Source: Pyropia haitanensis (Eukaryota; Rhodophyta; Bangiophyceae; Bangiales; Bangiaceae). Taken from it: a DNA stretch of 64,000 bases. Location of the stretch: the NCBI GenBank assembly GCA_008729055.1, contig SDUX01000010.1, forward strand, positions 3,053,090 through 3,117,089. The letters are read 5' to 3'. Shown piece after piece: positions 20,638 through 30,190 of the stretch (position 1 is the first letter of the stretch; every line of letters begins with the position of its first letter). The position numbers and the translations under genes are program-made. The notes below the pieces were generated by a model, which did no database searches, had not been told where the DNA came from, and saw only the letters and a list, made by a program, of their open reading frames with translations.

Positions 20638-21205
20638 ATCCCTTCCTGATGCTGCTGTCGTCAATTTCGTGCGGCCACGCGCGGCCTCGCTGTCTAACAC
20701 GGTGGCGTCATCCCCGCTGTGTACCCTGTCACCACGCGACACTTCTAGACGGATCTGGATGTCGCTGGTGCTGCTGACACGATTGTCGTGCAATCGATTT
20801 GACGCCGACATGTCATTGCTGTAAGCTGATGAAACGCGATGGAACTGTCCATACCATGCCATCAACTGATGTCATCCTCGATGGCACACAATGGCCGCGC
20901 TGGCGATTACCGCTGAATCCTCGCGCCGCGCTGTCTGATTGATTTGCTTGTGTGCTTTGCTTTCCCTGGGGGGTGTGGAGTGCCTGGTCGCGCCTGTGGC
21001 GAGCTGCTCCGCGCCTATATAAGCGCTCCCTCGCATCGAGTAGCGAGGGGGGAGCGCAGAGAGACAAGACGAAGTGGGATCATTGCATAGACTCGTGCTT
21101 GGGTGTGCTCGGACGACGGCTACCCTCTGCTCGATTGCCCGGTCGGTTCGAAGGCCGTTGACCCCGCTACGTTATTCTACATACTAGTTTGGTGATCCTA
21201 CCACA
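20633..21205 (+). repeat. 3' LTR
   Basis: 573 bp, same ends and same length as the 5' LTR; no difference seen on reading through both. Confidence 0.93.
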
Positions 21206-21210
21206 GAAGC
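21206..21210. repeat. target-site duplication, right (copia element)
   Basis: GAAGC directly after the 3' LTR, matching 14779-14783. Confidence 0.9.
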
Positions 21211-21634
21211 TGCTGCACGCACGTGACGTGCATCACATACGATACGTGACGGAAGATATTTTGTGGCCCCCTCTACGCGCTATGTTGCAGGCTCGGAGGG
21301 ATATTGTACTTGATTTGAGTAAGTGCCAGATATGAAACCAACTGATTCTAACAAGAACAGACATTGGTGAGGTATTTATGCGGCATCGGAGGCCTGCGAC
21401 CGGACATTTTATTTCATTTCTGTCTGGACAACGGTCCGGGCGGAGACAAGAACAACAGAGCAGCTGTACAGTAGCGCCTCGCTCGGGAGACGGTGGCGAT
21501 ACACGGCCACCCATCCGTCTGATTCCTCCGCCCACCGCCTCCCTCCTCGTCCCTTCATCCCGCCCCTTCCCCCGCCCCCCGCCCTCGCTTGCCCATCGCC
21601 ATGCCCACCTCACCGCATGCAAAAAACCCCGCCC
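21211..21634. other. 3' flank between retrotransposon and the CPPED1-like gene
   Basis: AT-richer at first (21230-21430), then C-rich; it should contain the 3' UTR of the minus-strand gene ending at 21635. No gene seen. Confidence 0.4.
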
Positions 21635-23104
21635 CTATGGCCACTCATCCAGGCGGTCCACGTCGAGCGACACCGTCGCAGGGATGTCGTCGAGCCCAAA
21701 ATAGCGGTGCGCGAGGCGGCCGGCGGCCACCTTGACCAGCCGCACGCCCGGCACGTCCGTGCCCAGCTGGCCCCCAACAGACGAGGTGATGATCTGCTCC
21801 ATTGGGTGTCGCCGCGGCGGTCGGCCGCCGCCGCCGCCGCCGCCGCTGCCGCCGCCGCCGCCGTCGGCGCCGTCGGCACCACCGCTGCCGCCTCCGCCGC
21901 CGCCGCCGCCACCCGCCGCGCTGTTTGCATCTCCCACGCGCTCGCCCGCGCCCTCCCCCTTCCGCCCCTCTTCACCAGCCCCCCATGATGGCGGCAGCAC
22001 CGCCACCCCCCCCCCATTCTGATGCCAGTGCCCACAAAACAGCCCCGTCACCCCCGCCGCGGCCAGCCGCACCAGCGACGGCCGCCGCGTCGCGGCGGGC
22101 AGGTGAAAGTAGCCATCCGGGATGCGCGCGCCGCGCCAGGTGCTCGCCGTCCCCGGCTCGTCGGCCTCGTCCGCGTCGCGCAAAAACCACGGGTGGTGGG
22201 CGAGCACCAGCGTCTGCGACGGCGGCGCCGCGGCCGCCGCGTCGGCGGCGAGCACCCCACCCAGCCACCGGTCCTGCGCGGCCGCCTCGGCGCGCGCGGC
22301 CGACGCGTCGGCGAGGAGCCCCGAGTTGAGGCACACGACGCGCACGTCGCCAATGCCAAACGCGGCGTAGTCGTCCCCCCACGCGCGCGTGTAGGCGGCG
22401 ATGGTGGCCGCCGTCGGCGTGTTGCCGACATCGTGGTTGCCCGGCACGAGGACGAGCGGCACCGCCGGCGAGAGGCCCGCCAGGGCACCACGCAGCGCCG
22501 CGGCCTGCGCGGCGGGGAGGCCCGCCGCCGCCACTGCCTCCCCGTGCAGGGCCGGGTGCGCGTGGACGAGGTCGCCGAGGAGGGCGATGAAGCGCGGCGG
22601 CGGGGACAGCCGCGAGACGGCGGGTACGAGGCGGGCGAGGAGGGCCTCTTCGGGGGCGGTCGACGCGTTGGCGGCGAGCATGCCCAGCTGCGGGTCCGCG
22701 ACGGCAACAAAGTAAAAGGGGGTGGGGGATGCCGTTGGGTGGGGGGGAAAGTCCGCGTGCGTCCGCCCGCGGGCGCGGCGCCAGCGGTCGCCGACGCTGC
22801 TGTCGCAGCCGCCGCCGCCATTGTCAGCGGCGACGATGCGGCCGCTGCCGACGCCACCACCGCCGCTGCCGCCCGTGTCACCGCTGCCGCCGTCGTGACC
22901 CGCAGGCGGGGGGGGGGGCGACGTGGACGCCGCCGACGCCATCGGACGGCGCCGCGGCGTGGGGACACGGGCCGACGGGGCGGCGCGGGCAGCGACGCGA
23001 GACCACGAGCGCCAGCCAGGGCGGAAGACACCACCCCGGTAGCCAGAGGGGGGCGCCCCCGCCACCAAAACGGGCGCAAGCCACGCCGTCGAGTCTGCGG
23101 ACAT
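21635..23104 (-). CDS. CPPED1: CPPED1-like calcineurin-type metallophosphoesterase
   Basis: A Ser/Thr phosphatase-type metallophosphoesterase, 489 aa. Metal-binding motifs appear in order: FVAVADPQLG (the Asp-Pro-Gln form typical of CPPED1 rather than Asp-x-His), ALLGDLVHAHP, VPGNHDVGNTPT, LAHHPW and GHWHQNGG. The run after GNHD (YTRAWGDDYAAFGIG, then a Leu-Asn-Ser motif) is the CPPED1 pattern. A Gly-rich insertion (about residues 395-435) splits the C-terminal part, which resumes with ITSSVGGQLGTD. The first 54 residues are Arg/Ala/Pro-rich with few acids and could be a targeting peptide; an internal ATG at 22942 gives a shorter form. It shares a divergent promoter region with RRP15. Confidence 0.85.
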   Translation of the reverse strand: MSADSTAWLAPVLVAGAPPSGYRGGVFRPGWRSWSRVAARAAPSARVPTPRRRPMASAASTSPPPPPAGHDGGSGDTGGSGGGGVGSGRIVAADNGGGGCDSSVGDRWRRARGRTHADFPPHPTASPTPFYFVAVADPQLGMLAANASTAPEEALLARLVPAVSRLSPPPRFIALLGDLVHAHPALHGEAVAAAGLPAAQAAALRGALAGLSPAVPLVLVPGNHDVGNTPTAATIAAYTRAWGDDYAAFGIGDVRVVCLNSGLLADASAARAEAAAQDRWLGGVLAADAAAAAPPSQTLVLAHHPWFLRDADEADEPGTASTWRGARIPDGYFHLPAATRRPSLVRLAAAGVTGLFCGHWHQNGGGVAVLPPSWGAGEEGRKGEGAGERVGDANSAAGGGGGGGGGSGGADGADGGGGGSGGGGGGGRPPRRHPMEQIITSSVGGQLGTDVPGVRLVKVAAGRLAHRYFGLDDIPATVSLDVDRLDEWP

Positions 23105-23518
23105 GGTACGGTACCGAGGGGGGGAGGCGGCGTGGTCGTGACACGAACCGCGCGACTGCGGGGAGCGCCACGCGGCGGTGCCGAGGGGTGCCTTAGAGTA
23201 GTTACATTCAATTGCAGGGATCCCGGTCTGTTTTTTTCCAAAGCGGCAACGACGGCGCGCGACCCAACGTGTGCCCCAGTGCCGCCGTAGACGTTTTTCG
23301 CGACGGTCGTCGTCGGCACCCGCCTCCCCAGACCTTGGCTCGCGCGCTCCCGCCGCGACGGGGCAACGCGTCGCGTCGGCCGCCCTCCTTTCACGCTGCC
23401 TGCCCGCTGAGCCGGTGGACTCTGCCCTCTTTTGGGCCCAGGCGGCTCTTGCCGTTCGTGTGGCTGCTCGCCGTTTCCGGCCTCCCCCCCTCGTCCCCGC
23501 GCCGCCCTTGCCGGGGCC
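23105..23518. promoter_or_regulatory. divergent intergenic region between CPPED1-like gene and RRP15
   Basis: The 414-bp head-to-head gap should hold both promoters and 5' UTRs. The most AT-rich spot is TAGAGTAGTTACATTCAATT at about 23193. No defined core element was recognised. Confidence 0.4.
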
Positions 23519-23855
23519 ATGTCCTCCTCGTCATCGTCCGAGTCGTCGGCGCCGTCGTCAGCCGCGCCCAGCGGCTCGTCCGACGGCCCCCCCGATGGCG
23601 CCCCCCTCCCGGTGGGCGCCGCCGCCGCGGGCGCCTCTGCGTCGGACGGCTCGCTCTCGTCCGGGTCCGCCACGCCCAGCTCCTCGTCGTCGGCCGGGAG
23701 CGCTCCCTCGACCGACGACAGCTCGGACGGGTCGGGCGGGCGGCGGCGTTCGCGGCGGCGGCGGCCGCCCGCCCACTCGGCCGACCGCGACGCCAACGGG
23801 CCACTCGACGGCTCGTCGGGCCGCGCGCTCGGCGCCAGCCTCGCGCGGCTGCTGC

Positions 23856-23890
<35 letters not shown>

Positions 23891-24499
23891 GGTGGCCCTG
23901 CCGCTCCTTCCACCACCACCGCCGCCCCATCGTCGTCTGGCGGCGCCGCCGCCGCTGCCGCCCCCACCGGCGAGGCCGCCCCGCCGCGGCAGCAGCGGCG
24001 GCGGCGGCAGCGGGACGGCGCCGCCGCCGCCGCCGGCGGGGGCGTCCTGTCTGGCTCGGCCGGGGTGGCCAAGGCGGCGGCCGCCGCCACCGCCACCGCC
24101 GCGGCGGCGCGGGCGGCGGCCAAGGCGCGGGCGGCCAAGGCGGCGCGCGGCCGCGAGGTGCCCGACGCGGCCACCGGCGGCGCGGCGGAGCGGGAGCGCA
24201 AGCGCATCGCCACGGCGGGGGCGGTCGCCCTCTTTAACGCCGTCGCCGCCGCGCAGCGGGGCGCCGTCGCCGCGGCGGCGGCGGCGGGCGGCGCGGCGGG
24301 GGGGGGGGGGGGGCGGGCACCGCGGGGGGGGGAAGAAGGGCGGCAAGCGGGGGGGCAAGGCGGGGGGGGGGGGGGGAAGGGGGCGCCGACGCCGGCGGCG
24401 CCGGGCCTGGGGGTCGGGGGGGGGGGGTTGGTCGACCGGTCTGGGTTTATGAAGCTGCTGCGGGGGGGGGAGACGGAGGGGGAGACGGAGGCGGAATGA
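23519..24499 (+). CDS. RRP15: RRP15-like ribosomal RNA processing protein
   Basis: A nucleolar pre-60S assembly factor. From the ATG at 23519 the product is 326 aa. A Ser/Asp-rich acidic N terminus (about 1-85) is followed by a basic run (GGRRRSRRRR) and a first family helix (GRALGASLARLL). The diagnostic block is ERERKRIATAGAVALFNAV (about 220-240), matching the Rrp15p pattern of a charged helix then Ala-Thr-x-Gly-Val-Val-x-Leu-Phe-Asn-Ala-Val. The end, DRSGFMKLLRGG, corresponds to the conserved Phe-x-x-x-Leu-Arg-Gly. A G-rich low-complexity linker (24290-24420) separates the last two blocks; the frame is kept through it. An in-frame ATG-less extension upstream (from 23432) is not needed. 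Confidence 0.75.
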
Positions 24500-25175
24500 G
24501 GGGGGGGGGGGGGGGGGGGGGTGAGGTGAGAGCGGCGGCTGGGGAGTTTGGGGGAAGGGGGGGGGAAAGAGGAGGTGGGTGGTAGAGGTGCTGGCCGGCA
24601 GGGCACGGGTGGTGGGGCCGTCGGCAGATGATGGGGAGTGCAGGGGGGGAAGGTGGGCGTGTCTGGGAGGCGCACGCGACGGAAAAGGCTGAGCAGCCCG
24701 CCCGGCGCCAGGAGACCGGGCGGCGCGGCACCGCGTGACGCCCCGAGCGTGAGGAGCCGAGGGACGACTGCCGCGTCTCGGTGGAGGGGGGGGGCGGCAT
24801 CGCGCTGGCGCGTTGCGGCGCCGTGTGGGTCCACGGCGGGCTCCCGGCCGTCTCCCCAGAGCGACTACAAGATGGGGGGGGGGGGGGGTGTCATGGTGGT
24901 GGTGGGCGGGGAGCGCCAGGTGCTGCCGGCGCGGCTACGATAAAAAAACGAAACCGTAGGGCAGAAGCCGGGCAGCGCACCAGCCAACGGCGGCGGGACC
25001 GCAGGCGGGACGGCGCGGATCGATATACGCAGCTCGTCCCCCCTCCCCTCGCCTCCTCTTCCGCCCTCCTCGTCATGTCCTCCTACGCGCCCCAGGCCTG
25101 GCACCCCTGCCTTCTCCCCCCCCCCCCTCCCCCTCCCCCCTCCGACCACAACCCCAACGCCAACCCCGCCGCGCC
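24500..25175. other. convergent 3' intergenic region
   Basis: Between the ends of RRP15 and the nitrite channel. It has very long G runs (24500-24580, 24870-24890) and C runs (25117-25142). A short A-rich patch, ATAAAAAAACG, lies at about 24940. No gene supported. Confidence 0.4.
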
Positions 25176-26174
25176 CTACCGTCCATGCGCCGCCCACGCG
25201 AGCGCCGCCACCAGCACCAACCCCCCAACAATATTCCCCAGCGTCACCGGCAGCAGGTTGCCCAACAGCAGCGCGCGGACGCCCACCGGCGCGCCGACGG
25301 CCATGCCCATGGGGATAAAAAACATGTTCGCCACCGAGTTCTCAAAGCCCATCACAATAAACGCGGGCACCGTCAGGAACGTGGCGCCCGCCTTGCCCAC
25401 AAAGTCCCGCGCCCCCACCGCCATCCACACCGCCAGGCACACCAGCCAGTTGCAGCCGACGCCACGCCAAAAGGCGGGCCAAAACGCCAGCCCGGCCTTG
25501 GCCCCCGCCACCGCCACCGCCGACGCGGCGGCGGGCCCCGTCAGTGTGCCCGCCGCGGCGACAAGCGCGACGACGGCGAGGGCGCCGACAAAGTTGCCCG
25601 CGTACGCGAGCGCCCAGCTGCGGGCGACGGTGGCCCAGGTGGTGCGGCCGGCGAGGGCGGCGGCGCCAATGATGGCCACGTTGCCCGTAAACAGCTCGGC
25701 GCCCATGACAATGACGAGCGTCAGGCCCGCGGGGAGGCCAACGACGCCAAAGAGCAGCTTGGCGAGGCCCGGCTGCGCCGCGGCCAGCCCAGGGCACGCG
25801 CCGCCGACGCTCAGCGCGAGCAGCCCGCCGAGCGCAAGGTACGCGCCGCCCGCGACCGACAGCAGCAGCGCCTTGACGGTGGGCAACGCCGCCTTGGCCG
25901 CCCCGGCGGCGGCGGCGGCGGTCCAGGTGCTGGCGGGGGTGGCCAGGCTGGCCGTCGCGGTGGGCGCCGCGGGGAGGGGGCCCGCGGGGGGTTTGGCCGC
26001 CGCCGCGGGGGGGGAGCCCGCCGCGGCGGCCGACGCGGTGAAGCGGGCGGGGCGGCAGCTGGTGGCGCGGGCGGGGAGGGGGGGGCGGCTGCCGACGCGG
26101 AGGCGGCAGGGGGGGGTGGCCCGGGCGCCCAGGCGGGCCCACCCGCCGGGCGGCGCAAACGCCGTGGTGTCCAT
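25176..26174 (-). CDS. NAR1: formate/nitrite transporter family channel with plastid transit peptide (NAR1-type)
   Basis: An anion channel of the FNT family. Algal NAR1 proteins carry nitrite from cytosol into the plastid for reduction to ammonium. From the ATG at 26174 the protein is 332 aa. Residues 1 to about 60 are Ala/Arg/Pro/Ser-rich with almost no acids, typical of a transit peptide. Six membrane segments follow, with family motifs in order: GAELFTGNVAIIG, GVGCNWLVCLAVWMA, FENSVANMFFIPMG, and a final helix after GNLLPVTLGNIVGGLVLV. The frame is open further upstream to 26351, but the extra 59 residues lack family similarity. No other nitrate-assimilation gene is next to it. Confidence 0.85.
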   Translation of the reverse strand: MDTTAFAPPGGWARLGARATPPCRLRVGSRPPLPARATSCRPARFTASAAAAGSPPAAAAKPPAGPLPAAPTATASLATPASTWTAAAAAGAAKAALPTVKALLLSVAGGAYLALGGLLALSVGGACPGLAAAQPGLAKLLFGVVGLPAGLTLVIVMGAELFTGNVAIIGAAALAGRTTWATVARSWALAYAGNFVGALAVVALVAAAGTLTGPAAASAVAVAGAKAGLAFWPAFWRGVGCNWLVCLAVWMAVGARDFVGKAGATFLTVPAFIVMGFENSVANMFFIPMGMAVGAPVGVRALLLGNLLPVTLGNIVGGLVLVAALAWAAHGR

Positions 26175-28090
26175 TGTTGGCGCGCCGACGGCGGGGGGGT
26201 GGAAAGGAAGAGGGGAGCAGAGATGCCCCGGCGAGCGTCGGGGGGTAGTAGGGGTGGTGGTGGTGGCAGCAAAACAGGCGAGAGATAAAAGATGACGACG
26301 ACGTAGGGTGACGACGATACCAAGAGGCCGGGCTAAGGCGGCGTCGAACAACAGGCCTGTTCAGCCCACGCAGTGACAGTGGGCGACGGCAGGCGATGGT
26401 GCACCAGTCGCCGTCGGACCCAAACCGCCACGATAGGGGACGATGGGGGGATGCAGCACACCCTCTGCCGGCGCTTGCACCAGGGGAAGTAGCGCGCGTC
26501 GCCGCCGCGGCCGCCGCCGCCCCTCCCACGACCGGCGCTTGCGTGAGCCCGAGAGCCCCGCATGGGCTCGGGTCCCATGCACACACGAGGGCCCGATTTC
26601 ATCCTACCAATAGAAGTCGAGGAGGGGACGATGCGTGGTCTAACTGGTGGATGGGGGCGCGATCTGTCGACCGTTCTCAGCCGCACCCTGTATGTAGCGG
26701 CGCACAGCGCTCGGGCTTGAAACAGCATCAGCCAGTAGAACTTCTGGGATACACAACGTACAGCTGTTTTTGATCGTTGTCAAGCTTTGTGAAAGATCAT
26801 TTCAAAACTGGGATAGATGGAGACCTATCGCAGTTTTATCTGTTGGACGGACGTACTTTGGAACAAGAGCGGACTGCTGATGTCCCACTCTTGGGCTTTT
26901 AATTTGTCATGTACATAATAACTGGTTATGCTGTAGATGTTGCGGTGAGGACACTCGCCGGTTGGGGGCGTCTGCCTGCTGCGACAGCAGTGCGCCGAAG
27001 CGTAAGGGACTGGTAACGGCTACCAGCGCCCACAGGCCGGCGGGCGACCGCCGGCCAATGGGAGTTGGGTGTCGATAGCGCTAGCGGCTGGCGGCGGGGG
27101 GCAGCGGCAGCCGGCAGCGGTTGGGGTTGGTGGCGGGCGGCGGTCGACGCTGCCGGAGAGGCCGCCGCCGGCCGGATGGGGGCGACTGACTGCCGCTGCC
27201 GAAGCTCGCGGCGGGGATAGAAAGGAATAGTGATGGTCGTCAGCGGCCGCAGGCGGGGCAGCAGTTGCCGGTTGATGGAGAGCAGGCGCCCGTCGCGCTG
27301 GTGGCTGGTGCCAGTCGGCGGCGACTAATGGAGGAGTTAGGGGATGGCAACGGGCGGAAGTGGATGCGGGTGGGGGGGTGGATGCGAGGCCGCGGAGAGC
27401 GTCCGCCTGCGTCGGCGGCGGCTGGAGGCACGGGGAGGGGCTAGCGGCAGGAGCCAACGGAGGCCGACGAGGGAGCGGACGCTAGCTGCGGAGTGGTGAC
27501 CTGAGACCATCCTGGAGACTGTTATTGGTTAATCGGGCTGGTGGCGGCGTTGTGGGCTGATAGAGGGTGGAGGGTGCTGCGAGCGGGTGGCGCTGGGTGC
27601 CGGGTGGGGGGTACATGGCGGCAGGTGGTGCGACCCGCGGCCGGGGCGGGAGGGGCCGGCGCCCGCCGGCCGCATCAGCGACCGCTGGGTTGGAGTGCGG
27701 CGATCCGCAGCACTACCGGCCGAAGCGGAGCGTCGACGGGTGCTCGTGCGGTGGCTGCCCCTCCAGTCAGCCGCGGAAGAGGCAATCGCTCGAAGCACAA
27801 AGGAATCAATAAAGAAGAAAGATTGATAAGCCCAACATATCAGCGAACTGATGTGTTTATGAGAAAAATTGACTAGTGTCATGAACTTTTGAAATTGTCA
27901 CGAAAATATGACAGCTCGTCGAGGGCTAATCGAATTTCATGCAAAAGGTCCTATTCAAAACTCAGAACGCGTGTGTGGGGGGGGGCGCCGTGGCGGCCCG
28001 GATCAACGCATGGACCAAGCCGGCGGGCCATTACCCAACGGCGGCCACCGCTTGGGTCGGCCACCGCCGCCGCGCCCCCCCCAATGAACT
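26175..28090. other. long intergenic region with two AT-rich islands in GC-rich sequence
   Basis: The first few hundred bases should hold the promoter of the nitrite channel. AT-rich islands occur at about 26740-26960 and 27780-27960, separated by a G-rich GGC-type tract (27000-27780). This AT-island/G-rich layout resembles one arm of the foldback elements A and B, but I could not align it to them, so it may be a decayed relative or unrelated. No gene supported. Confidence 0.4.
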
Positions 28091-28200
28091 CACCGAGTGA
28101 CAAAGTAGCACTCGCCGAAAGACAAAGTAGCACTCACCGAGTGATAAAGTAGCACACGCCGAGTGACAAAGTAGCCGACGCCGAGTGCCCCAGTGGCTCA
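28091..28200. repeat. 22-bp tandem repeat, five units
   Basis: Units start at 28091, 28113, 28135, 28157 and 28179, with consensus near CRCCGAGTGACAAAGTAGCA plus two variable bases. The first four are close copies; the fifth has diverged (CCCCAGTGGC in place of ACAAAGTAGC). It lies just left of foldback copy B. Function unknown; a minisatellite or protein-binding array are possible. Confidence 0.8.
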
Positions 28201-28375
28201 AGCAGACGCGCCCAAAACCGCCGCGCGACCGGCACCGCCACCGCGTGTGCCTCTCGCGGCGGCGGCCCCTCTGCAGTGGCGCGGCCGCACGGCGGGGCCA
28301 CGCACCGCGGGGCCCCGCGGCCACGGCGAACGGCGCGGCCGCGCGCTGCTCGCCAGGCGCGGCCGGCCACGCGTC

Positions 28376-28510
28376 CGTATATAGAAAGACACGTCCCGTT
28401 TTGGATCAGGTATACACCCCCCACACGGGCTGAAATCGCAGATGGTGTATACCGCTCTCAGATGGTCTCAGAGGCGGTCGTGCCAGAGGTGTATACCTGC
28501 TCCACGGCCT
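28376..28510. repeat. left outer end of foldback B with GTATAC motif cluster
   Basis: Three GTATAC-containing sites (GGTATACACC about 28409, GGTGTATACC about 28444 and about 28490) follow AAGACACG. The right outer end (33795-33893) carries three similar sites and ends in CGTGTCTT, i.e. the same parts in inverse order. These could be transposase-binding repeats. Confidence 0.55.
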
Positions 28511-28739
28511 GGAAGTGACCCACCGTGAGCCACACATTTTCGAATTGGGCATGACCCGTGGGCCGGGGAGGCGTGACGCAGGCGGCCCCGACGGCCGTCG
28601 CGGCCTCTGCCCCGGCAATCCGTCTGACAGCTGGACAGCTGGGGGCGGGTGCACACAGGTCGGGATCCCGGAGGGCGGGTGCACTCGGATTGTCCTCGGG
28701 CGGGCAATTAATTGTGGGCCGTCGGCATCCGCCGCCTCC

Positions 28740-29028
28740 GATGCTGGTGCGGCGTGCGACGTACCGCCACGGCCGCCGCCGCCGCCGCCGCCGCCCCCGC
28801 GGCCGCCCGCCGGCGTCGCCGCCGACCCCGCCGCCCGCCGCCCCCGCCGCTGCCGTCGCCGCCCCCGCCGCCGCCCGAGACCGCCGCCGCCGCGGCCGCC
28901 ACGGCTGCTGCGGCGGGCGGCCACGGCCTCCGCCGCCGCTGTCGCCGCCGCCCCCGCCGCGGCCGTCGCTGCCGCCGCCGCCGCCGCCACCGACGCCGCC
29001 GCCCCCGCGGCCGCCCGCCCCCCGCCGC

Positions 29029-29062
<34 letters not shown>

Positions 29063-30190
29063 TGCCGCGGCGGGCGGCCGCGGCCGCCCGCCGCCACCGC
29101 CGCCGCCGCCCCCGCCGCGGCCGTCGCCGCCCCCGCCGCCGCCCGCGACCGCCGCCGCCCTGGCCGCCGCGGCTGCCGCGGCGGGCGGCCGCGGCCGCCC
29201 GCCACCGCCGCCGCCGTGGCCGCCGCCGCTGCCGCTGCCGCCGCCGCCGCCCGCCGCCACGGCCGCCGCCACCGCCGCCGCCGCCCCCGCGGCCGCCCGC
29301 CGCCGCCGCCGCCACCTCTGCCCCCCCCGCTGCGGGCTGCTGCCGCCCGGGCTGCCGCTGCCGCCGCCGCCGTTGCTGCCGGCCGCCGGCCGCCTGCCTG
29401 GTCGGCCGCCGGCCGCCTGCCGCCCAGGCTGCCGCCCCGGCCGCCGCCGCCGCATCCGCCGGTTGGCTGCCGTCGCGGCTGACGCTGCCGCCACCGCCGC
29501 TGCCGCCGGTCGCCGCCCTGGCTGGCGGCGGCCGCCCCCGCCGGCCGGCTGCCGGTCCGACCCCCGGCCGCCGCCGCAGCCGCCAGCTACCGCCGCCGGC
29601 ATGCTGCCGCCGCTGGCGGGCTGCCGCCGCCGGCGGCCTGCCTGGCCGGCCGCCGGCCGCCTGCTGCCCGGGCTGCCGCCCCGGCCGCCGCCCCCGCCGC
29701 CGCCGCCCCCACCGGGTTGCTGCCGCCCGGCTGCCGCTGCCGCCGCCGCCTTTGCTGCCGGCAGCCGCCAGCAGGCTGCCGCCGCCAGCGGGCTGCCGCC
29801 GCGTGCCTTTTGCCGCCAATCGCGGGCTACCATTGTCGGCCAGCTGCCCGGCCGGCCGCTCGCCGGCTGCCGCCCCGGCCGCCGTCACCATCGCCGCCGC
29901 CCCTGCCGGTTGGCTAACGTTCCGGCTGCCGCTGCCGCCTTCGCTGTCGCTGCCGGCCGCCGCCGATCCGCCCGCCACGGCAGCGCCGGCCGCCGCCGTC
30001 GCCCTTCGCCACCGCTGCCCCCGCTGTCTCTGCCGCCACCGCTCGCCATCGCCGCAGCCGCGGCCCCCGCCGCCGCAGTGGCGGCTGGCGCCGCCGCCCC
30101 CGCCCTCGCCGCGGCGGCAATGGCTGTCGCCGCCGCCCCCTGCCGTCGCTGCCTCCGTGGCGGCAGCGGCCGCCGCCGTGCGGGGGGAGG
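28740..30190. repeat. left GC low-complexity arm of foldback B
   Basis: About 1.45 kb of GCC/CCG/CGG blocks, C-biased on the plus strand, with recurring GCCGCCGCC and CGGCTGCCG variants. Several long frames are open on both strands only because stops are absent from such sequence. Confidence 0.75.

Larger units (their letters stand above)
14784..21205 (+). mobile_element. complete Ty1/copia LTR retrotransposon, apparently intact
   Basis: The 6422-bp element has two 573-bp LTRs (14784-15356 and 20633-21205) that I find identical by eye. It is flanked by the 5-bp target duplication GAAGC (14779-14783 and 21206-21210). LTRs start TGTG and end CACA. Pol order is protease, integrase, reverse transcriptase, RNase H, with integrase before reverse transcriptase, which defines Ty1/copia. 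Both ORFs are uninterrupted. Identical LTRs and open frames imply a very recent insertion. Base composition is more moderate and codon use less GC-extreme than neighbouring host genes. Confidence 0.95.

Noticed and set aside
28091..28200. Tandem 22-bp array as a CRISPR array
   Set aside because: The units are directly adjacent with no spacers, and the genome is eukaryotic.
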